Below are positions 58,800 through 64,000 of a DNA stretch of 64,000 bases, piece by piece; positions within the stretch are counted from its first letter, which is position 1; every line of letters starts with the position of its first letter. Location: the NCBI GenBank assembly GCA_907165275.2, contig OU015654.1:1629501-1693500 (forward strand). Reading direction: 5' to 3'. Origin of the DNA: Zygaena filipendulae (Eukaryota > Arthropoda > Insecta > Lepidoptera > Zygaenidae). Both the position numbers and the translations under genes were made by a program. Under the pieces are notes generated by a model. The model was not told the DNA's origin. It worked only from the letters and a program-made list of their open reading frames with translations, and made no database searches.

Positions 58800-58919
58800 C
58801 ACTCGAGAGCAATGAATCCGGGTCACTTAAAGAATCCTAAAAATCTCGGAAACTAAAAATGCTAGGTTAATGCAATAAATCGTATTTAATAGACAATGTA
58901 ATACTCCTTAAATGAAGGT
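58800..58919 (+). repeat. Left terminal inverted repeat of the Tc1-like element
   Basis: About 120 bases paired with 60253-60372. Outermost bases CACTCGAGAG; mismatches sit near offsets 37-38, 63, 82, 99 and 118. Confidence 0.9.
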
Positions 58920-59102
58920 ATTAAAACTTCTTAGTTATTGTAAAGTTATATCATAAAAAAATCAAACTTGAAAAAGGGCCACTTTCGAAGATGGAACTAC
59001 GAAATTACAGCATTTGGTTTTGCTTTTGTTTGTAATCTGTCATTTATGTGGGTACATAAACCATGTTGATAGTGCTCTATATTCATTATTCAAGCTAAAA
59101 TT

Positions 59103-60124
59103 ATGTCGCTTACGCCTGAAGAATGCACCAGAATACTTACAATGCTGGAAACCGGCCGGAGTCAGCGCGATACAGCCAGGACTGTCGGTGTGTCGCTGTC
59201 AACAGTACAAAGAGTTCTCCGACGTTACGAAGAAACTGGTTCTAACCTACGCAGACCAGGAACGGGCAGAACCAGGTGTACCACAGCATGAGAAGACCGA
59301 TACTTGGTGAACACCATGCTTCGAAATCGCTTTCTCACAGGAACTGAACTCACAAATCAGTTTCGACGCCTCGGAGGAAGTAACCCAAGTGCATGGACAG
59401 TAAGACGTCGGCTTGCTGAATCTAACTTAAAACCCCTTAGACCTGCAAACGGCCCTAAACTGGAGCGTGCGCATCGTATTTCAAGACTAAGATATGCCCA
59501 GAGCCACGTAAATTGGAGTATTGAAGATTGGTCAAAAGTTATGTTCTCCGACGAATCAAAATTTATGCTCTACAAGCACGATGGAAGATACAGAGTGTAT
59601 CGAAGACCAGGGGAAAGATTCAAGCAAGCATGCATCGAAGAAAAAGTAGCCTACGGTGGTGGGTCTGTACTTGTGTGGGCCGGAATTTCTTCTGAAAGTC
59701 GCACAGAGCTGGTGATCATAGAAAACGGCTCTTTAACTAGCGTAAGATATGTGGAAGAAATCCTCAATGATCACGTTGGTCCATTTATGGTCAATTTAGG
59801 TGAGGATGCTATATTTATGCATGACAATGCCCGACCTCATACAGGTAGGATTGTGAATGACTACCTTCAAGAGATGAACATTATACTCGTATGGAGTGGC
59901 CAGCGCGCAGCCCGGATATCAACCCGATCGAGCATGCTTGGGACGAGCTAGGCAGATGCGTAAAACAACGAAACCCTCCCCCAATCACGCTTCGTGAGCT
60001 CAAAATTGCTCTCACAGAGGAATGGGAGAATATTCCCCAAAATCGTATAAGGAACTTGGTGTACAGCATGCCAAACCGCGTAAACGCAGTAATGGAAGCA
60101 CGAGGAGGCAATCCGAAGTATTAA
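59103..60124 (+). pseudogene. Tc1-like (DD34E) transposase, broken by one stop and one frameshift
   Basis: Cut-and-paste transposase that binds its inverted repeats and inserts at TA. Residues 1-62 from the ATG at 59103 form a helix-turn-helix (RSQRDTARTVGVSLSTVQRVL) and a GRPR-like hook (RRPGTGRTR). An in-frame TGA at 59289-59291 stands where the reading continues with EDRYL, consistent with a CGA-to-TGA change. The catalytic part follows in the same frame: FSDES, then HDNARPH. Near 59891 the frame shifts; two extra bases (GT after CTC) restore EWPARSPDINPIEH. Counted that way, 34 residues lie between the second Asp and the Glu, the Tc1 spacing. Stop at 60122-60124. All three catalytic acids are still readable, so decay is slight, but no functional protein can be made. 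Confidence 0.9.
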
Positions 60125-60252
60125 AATTCAAGAAAATCGTAATAAAGTTCAAAAATTTCATGTTTCCTATTTTTGTTTTAAGGAGAGATCAGCAGTTTTT
60201 TTCTTTATGTAATTTTGTGTTAATAAAATGTATGGTGACTCATATTTTTTTT

Positions 60253-60372
60253 ACTTTCATTTAAGGAGTATTATATTGTCTATTAAATACAATTTATTGC
60301 ATTAACCTATCATTTTTAGTTTCCGAGATTTTTAACATTCTTTAAGTGACCCGGATTCATTGCTCTCGAGTG
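60253..60372 (-). repeat. Right terminal inverted repeat of the Tc1-like element
   Basis: Reverse complement of 58800-58919 with about six differences; ends CTCTCGAGTG at 60372 against the TA. Confidence 0.9.
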
Positions 60373-60374
60373 TA

Positions 60375-60521
60375 ATTAAAAACTACCTTAGATCAACATT
60401 GTCACAAAGTAGATTGACAAATTTATCGTTAATAAGTATTGAACACGAAATCAAAATTGAAGTTAATGACATTGTTAATGATTTCGCTAATGCAAAAGCT
60501 CGAAAAGTAACTTTTTTGTAA
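60375..60521 (+). pseudogene. hAT transposase C-terminal region, 3' portion
   Basis: Continues the frame of 58419-58799 with IKNYLRSTLSQSRLTNLSLI, the end of the hAT dimerisation domain, and stops at TAA (60519-60521). The join across the Tc1-like element gives SKLKI-IKNYL, the expected family sequence. Confidence 0.8.
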
Positions 60522-60701
60522 ATACATTTGTGTGTTATTATATTAAATATTTGTGTGTACGAGCGTCCTTGAAAGAATTTTGAAAGAACTACAAAGTTGT
60601 GATTTTTTTATTCTTATAACCCCTTCTTTCCTAAAAAACTTTTTGCTTCCTGACATCATTTAAAATTGCACCATTTGCATCCGAATTTCCGTTTGAAAAT
60701 A

Positions 60702-60971
60702 CAGGGTGTTAGGTAAAATAGAGCAAATCTCTTAAGGGGTGATACTACTCATGAAACTGAACAACTTTCCCCAAGGAACCCATATCGAATTCTCAAAAAA
60801 AAAAAAAACAATTTGGACTTTGTATGGATATTTGGCCAATCAGCTGACCGCTCCCATACAAAGTACAATTTTTTTTTTGAGAATTCGATATGCGTTCCCT
60901 GGGGAAAGTTGTTGAGTTTCATGAGTAGTATCACCCCTTAAGAGATTTGCTCTATTTTACCTAACACCCTG
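60702..60971. mobile_element. Foldback MITE (CAGGGTGTTAGG ends, TA target)
   Basis: 270-base near-palindrome. Ends CAGGGTGTTAGGTAAAATAG and its complement are flanked by TA at 60700-60701 and 60972-60973. The arms are about 120 bases and match almost throughout, apart from A-run length and a few point changes; the loop is about 25 bases around GGCCAATCAGCTGACC. It has no coding capacity. It lies inside the 3' part of the hAT. Confidence 0.9.
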
Positions 60972-61071
60972 TATAACTGTTAGTATTCCACTTGTATTCC
61001 ATTTTGACCCCGCTCGAGGGCGCCAGGTTACTGGCTGCACACGGGCGCCACAAGGGCTAGAGACGCCTCTG

Positions 61072-61731
61072 CAGTTAGCCGGGTCGGTACTTAGTAATTT
61101 CCGGATAGAGACATAGAGCATAATATAGGTACCTACTTTAATTTTCCTACCGTAACCGTATCGCTGATGATGAGCGACGGTCGACGAGTAAGTCAATATG
61201 ACCACATTCGATCGGACTAGTTAGAATAAACCAGCTTTTCGATCGACTCGATTACTTTGTAAACGGATATAACAATATATGTGCGCGTAGAAGGGTAAGC
61301 AAGCAAGTAAAAGAAGAGTTCAATGAAAATAAGAATATATTTCAATCAAAGCCGAGTAGGTAGATCAACATTGATATTTAGCTACGAATATAAAATAATA
61401 TTTAAGGAAATTCATCAGCTAAATTATCTAAATGTATTTTATAATTAAGCGGGAAAATACAGCAACCAGATACATAGTTACGCTTTAATAAGGATAGAAC
61501 TCACCTGACAGTTCAGAGCACAAGTTGTACCGTGTCCAACGCAGGACAACTTCTGATCTGTCGACAGGGCACGCGGCCTTTTATAACTAGTCCGATGACG
61601 TAGTGGGAGGAATCAAGTGGTAGGTACTTGCGACAACTACTACCGTCACTCGTTACCATTTTATTTTGTAAGCTACCCTCTATTCTCCCACATATATACC
61701 TATATTTCATATTTATTGTGGACAGGCTAGG

Positions 61732-61732
<1 letters not shown>
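61072..61732. other. Unassigned DNA between hAT and R1-like element
   Basis: No frame above 82 codons and no recognised repeat. Its right edge is the target of the R1-like insertion. Confidence 0.5.
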
Positions 61733-61771
<39 letters not shown>

Positions 61772-61926
61772 CCACGAGGAGGGGAAAATCCCTAACGGAC
61801 CCCTGCCAGCCCGTACTGGCAGGGAGTGTCCGATTTGCACGGACTAAAAACCCCTCCTCCGAGCCACTCATTTTTGTGGTTGCCCGGAACTATATTGGTA
61901 CTTCATCGGGCAACCCCTGAGTGCTT
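61772..61926 (-). other. 3' UTR of the R1-like element
   Basis: Sequence between the ORF2 stop and the poly(A). It contains an inverted CTGCCAGYMCGKACTGGCAG-like pairing (plus strand 61805-61826: CTGCCAGCCCGTACTGGCAG), a likely 3' stem-loop for template recognition. Confidence 0.7.
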
Positions 61927-63999
61927 TTATTGTTCTCTCGCACGCTTCTCCTCCTCGTGCTCAAAAGCCTCCTTTTCCTTCATGATCGAGGTCATGTAGG
62001 CACTAACGTAGTTCCAGTTTTGTTCGCTGCTGAGCATAACCTCGATCATGTTCTGCCTGGATAGAGTGATCCCGAGCCCGATCCCTACCTCTGCGCGCTT
62101 CCGTGTGAACTGGGGGCATACAAACATGGTATGTTCAGCCGTATCTTCCTCGGGACAGTACCAGCGGGCGCTCGTTTGGGTCTTTCCTATTCTTTTTCTA
62201 TAGGTATTGAAAATCCCGTGACCTGACAGACACTGCGATAGGTAGTAGTTCAGTGACCCAAAACGGCGCCCGTACCATCCCCTTACATCGGGCAGAATTG
62301 TCCTCGTCCATACACCCTTTTCGGACTCGGTCCACTCATCCTGCCACCTTGCGAGCGTTTCCCGCTTTAGAGCAGCCTTCATTAGGCCAGTCTTTTCGGT
62401 GAGCCTGTAGGTACGACTGGACTCGTCGATGACCAAATGGATTGGTACCATGCCAGAAATGGCCATCGATGCTTCGTAGGAAACTGTCCTGTACAGGCAT
62501 GCCACCCTGATTGCCGCGAGTCTGTAACAGCTCTCTAGCTGTTTCTTGGCTGTGCTGTATTTTAGGCCCTCGTTCCACACTGGTGCTGCGTAGGTTAACG
62601 TGGACTTAATGACTCCTGCCAGCAATCTCCGTTTGACAGTTCTCGGTCCATCAATCCTTGGCATGAGTCGGCCGAGTGCTTGGCTTCTAGTTAGTGCCCT
62701 AGCCGTTGCGCTCTTAATGTGAGGTATAAATGTCATTCCCTTGTCGAGGAGCACACCCAGGCATCTCACAGTATTGGCAGGTTGAATTCTTTGGCCTTGT
62801 ATTGTGAAATGGATCGGGATGTGCTTCCTGCGACCACAGGCTACCATCGCCTCTGTTTTCTCGGGCACCAGCCTAAGTCCACGCTCCTCCATCCAGTTCC
62901 TGACCTGGTTTACCGCTTCATTGCCCTTCGCCATGAGACCTTCCTCACGCTTAGCCGAAACGATTAGAGTTATGTCGTCGGCGAAGCCAACGATACTGGT
63001 CCCCGGCGGTAGATGAATTCTTAGTACGCCGTCGTACATGATGTTCCATAGCAGTGAAGCCAGGACGGAACCTTGGGGAACTCCTCTTCTGACCTGGATC
63101 CTCTCAGATCCCAGACGGTGTTCATACTGAATGAATCTATCTGTTAGGTAGGAGCTAATCAGTCGAATGAGGTAGGGCTCTATTTTCCTCTTAATGAGTT
63201 CCGCCATGATATTACACCACCTCGCTGAATTAAAAGCATTCCGCACATCTAAAGTAATCACAGCACAGAACTTGCGCGTGCGCCGTGTTCCGAGCCGAGC
63301 ACGCTTGATAGCTCCGCAGATAGCATTCAGTGCATCAACAGTAGACCTTGCTTTTCTGAAGCCGTACTGGGTTTCTGCGAGGTCCCCTTTGCTCTGGAGA
63401 TCCGTCGTTAGTCGGTCCGCGATCAGACGCTCTAAGACTTTTCCAAGGTGGCTGAGCAAGCAGATTGGCCTATATGCGTTAGGAGTCGTCACATGCTCCT
63501 TGCCCGGTTTCTTGAAGAGAACGAGTTTTGCGTGTTTCCAGACCTTTGGGAAGCATCCCGACGCTAGGCATGCGTTCATGAGGTCTAGCGCAGCCTCAGG
63601 GAACGCTTCGACAAAGGTCCTCACAGCAACAGCTGGCATGTTATCCGGTCCTGGCGCCTTCCCAGACTTGAGTCGCGAGACAGCCGACGTAAGTTCTTCA
63701 GTAGTCCAGGAAAGCGGCTCCTCCAAGACTTCCGGGAGCTCTATTTCTAAGTTATCGTCACCTGGAAAGAGCGCGCCAACAACCTCCCGTACAGTCTCGG
63801 CATCCAAGGAGGCCGTTGAAGGAGGGGCCCTCAGTCTCTTAGTTACTATCTGATAGCCCCTCCCCCAAGGGTCATTGTCGATCTGTTCCAGCGTCTCCCT
63901 CCAGGCGTCACTTTTAGCTTTTGCAATTGCTTTACCCAGGTTTTTCCGAGCGTTGCTCAAATCTTCGGTTCGAAGGTTCAAGCTATGTGTAGCAGCCCT
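61927..63999 (-). CDS. Retrotransposon ORF2: reverse transcriptase, partial at its N-terminus
   Basis: Open to the window edge, so the start and the endonuclease domain are missing. Counting from the TTG codon at 63981: GKAPGPDNMP at 108-117 and YRPICLLSHLGKVLE at 170-184 are standard reverse-transcriptase blocks; QYGFRKARST at 205-214; first catalytic Asp in LDVRNAF (245); GVPQGSVLA at 300-308; FADD at 333-336, the variant of YADD common in this clade. The C-terminal knuckle reads WYCPEEDTAEHTMFVC (607-622), with Cys609, His617 and Cys622, but an Arg stands where a first Cys is often found. No stop or frameshift occurs in about 690 codons. The large plus-strand frame at 63194-63853 is its shadow. 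Confidence 0.93.
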   Translation of the reverse strand, partial: RAATHSLNLRTEDLSNARKNLGKAIAKAKSDAWRETLEQIDNDPWGRGYQIVTKRLRAPPSTASLDAETVREVVGALFPGDDNLEIELPEVLEEPLSWTTEELTSAVSRLKSGKAPGPDNMPAVAVRTFVEAFPEAALDLMNACLASGCFPKVWKHAKLVLFKKPGKEHVTTPNAYRPICLLSHLGKVLERLIADRLTTDLQSKGDLAETQYGFRKARSTVDALNAICGAIKRARLGTRRTRKFCAVITLDVRNAFNSARWCNIMAELIKRKIEPYLIRLISSYLTDRFIQYEHRLGSERIQVRRGVPQGSVLASLLWNIMYDGVLRIHLPPGTSIVGFADDITLIVSAKREEGLMAKGNEAVNQVRNWMEERGLRLVPEKTEAMVACGRRKHIPIHFTIQGQRIQPANTVRCLGVLLDKGMTFIPHIKSATARALTRSQALGRLMPRIDGPRTVKRRLLAGVIKSTLTYAAPVWNEGLKYSTAKKQLESCYRLAAIRVACLYRTVSYEASMAISGMVPIHLVIDESSRTYRLTEKTGLMKAALKRETLARWQDEWTESEKGVWTRTILPDVRGWYGRRFGSLNYYLSQCLSGHGIFNTYRKRIGKTQTSARWYCPEEDTAEHTMFVCPQFTRKRAEVGIGLGITLSRQNMIEVMLSSEQNWNYVSAYMTSIMKEKEAFEHEEEKRAREQ

Positions 64000-64000
64000 T

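Larger units (their letters stand above)
58800..60372 (+). mobile_element. Tc1-like transposon inserted in the hAT
   Basis: 1573-base element bounded by TA (58798-58799 and 60373-60374). Its ends are inverted repeats of about 120 bases that start CACTCGAGAGCAATGAATCC and differ at about six positions. It holds one transposase gene with two lesions. The exact TA duplication inside a recognisable hAT reading frame proves insertion into the hAT after that element had settled. Confidence 0.93.
57738..61071 (+). mobile_element. Decayed hAT transposon carrying nested insertions
   Basis: Left end GAGAGGCGTCTTTA at 57738 and right end (reverse complement) CAGAGGCGTCTCTA ending at 61071 match at 12 of 14 bases, and both are followed by GGGCGCC blocks, as in ZMYM1-like hAT elements. 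Inside are two parts of one hAT transposase C-terminus. An imperfect direct repeat (CTTAGCCC before, GTTAGCCG near the right end) may be what is left of the 8-bp target duplication, though it is offset by two bases. Removing the nested Tc1-like element and MITE leaves about 1.5 kb, so most of the transposase is gone. Confidence 0.65.
61733..64000 (-). mobile_element. R1-clade non-LTR retrotransposon, 3' part
   Basis: Minus-strand element that runs off the right edge. It comprises the reverse transcriptase frame to 61927, a 3' UTR of about 155 bases (61772-61926) and a poly(A) tail of 39 (T run 61733-61771). Endonuclease and ORF1 would lie beyond 64000. The long pure A tail and the unbroken frame point to a recent insertion. 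The flanking sequence left of the tail is ordinary AT-rich DNA, not telomeric repeat or rDNA, so target specificity is not evident. Confidence 0.92.

Noticed and set aside
59289..59306. Frameshift between the two halves of the Tc1-like transposase N-terminus
   Set aside because: Both halves are in the same frame; only a TGA separates them.
63194..63853. 219-codon plus-strand frame
   Set aside because: Exact shadow of the reverse transcriptase frame on the other strand.

Overview
The window reads as lepidopteran (moth or butterfly) nuclear DNA. It is AT-rich and gene-poor. Coding sequence is split by a GT-AG intron, and the rest is packed with repeats typical of Lepidoptera: dozens of short elements ending in a CCGCGG-type hairpin plus CTAG (Lep1-like non-autonomous Helitrons), tRNA-derived SINEs, TA-flanked MITEs and non-LTR retrotransposons. 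Lepidoptera is an inference from repeat style and from the two host proteins; the species cannot be named from the sequence alone.

Only two host genes are well supported. On the minus strand, 10922-12214 is an intronless amnionless gene: signal peptide, cysteine-rich region, one membrane span and a FxNPxY endocytic tail. It encodes the membrane partner of cubilin in protein-uptake cells. On the plus strand, 35859-37589 is a two-exon alpha-1,3-fucosyltransferase (GT10) with a 534-base intron, a type II Golgi enzyme. A third locus is only suspected: a short ATG-plus-splice-donor exon at 48265-48367, with no downstream exon identified. GC-rich islands at 47520-47745 and 50575-50720 look promoter-like.

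Layout: 1-10900 is repeats and unassigned DNA; 10900-12330 amnionless; 12330-33450 repeats; 33459-34800 a dead jockey/CR1-like LINE split by a Helitron; 35720-37645 fucosyltransferase; 37800-57700 repeats, including a TIR-bounded minisatellite at 43574-43928; 57738-61071 a decayed hAT transposon that holds a nested Tc1-like element (58800-60372) and a foldback MITE (60702-60971); 61733-64000 the 3' part of an R1-clade retrotransposon with an intact reverse transcriptase frame and a 39-nt poly(A), running off the right edge.

The two genes do not share an obvious pathway. The strongest biology here is transposon biology: nested insertions that preserve exact empty sites, Helitron families sharing one 3' end, and a MITE family that spreads TGACGTCAC palindromes. 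I found no CRISPR, operon, phage or clearly new enzymatic system.
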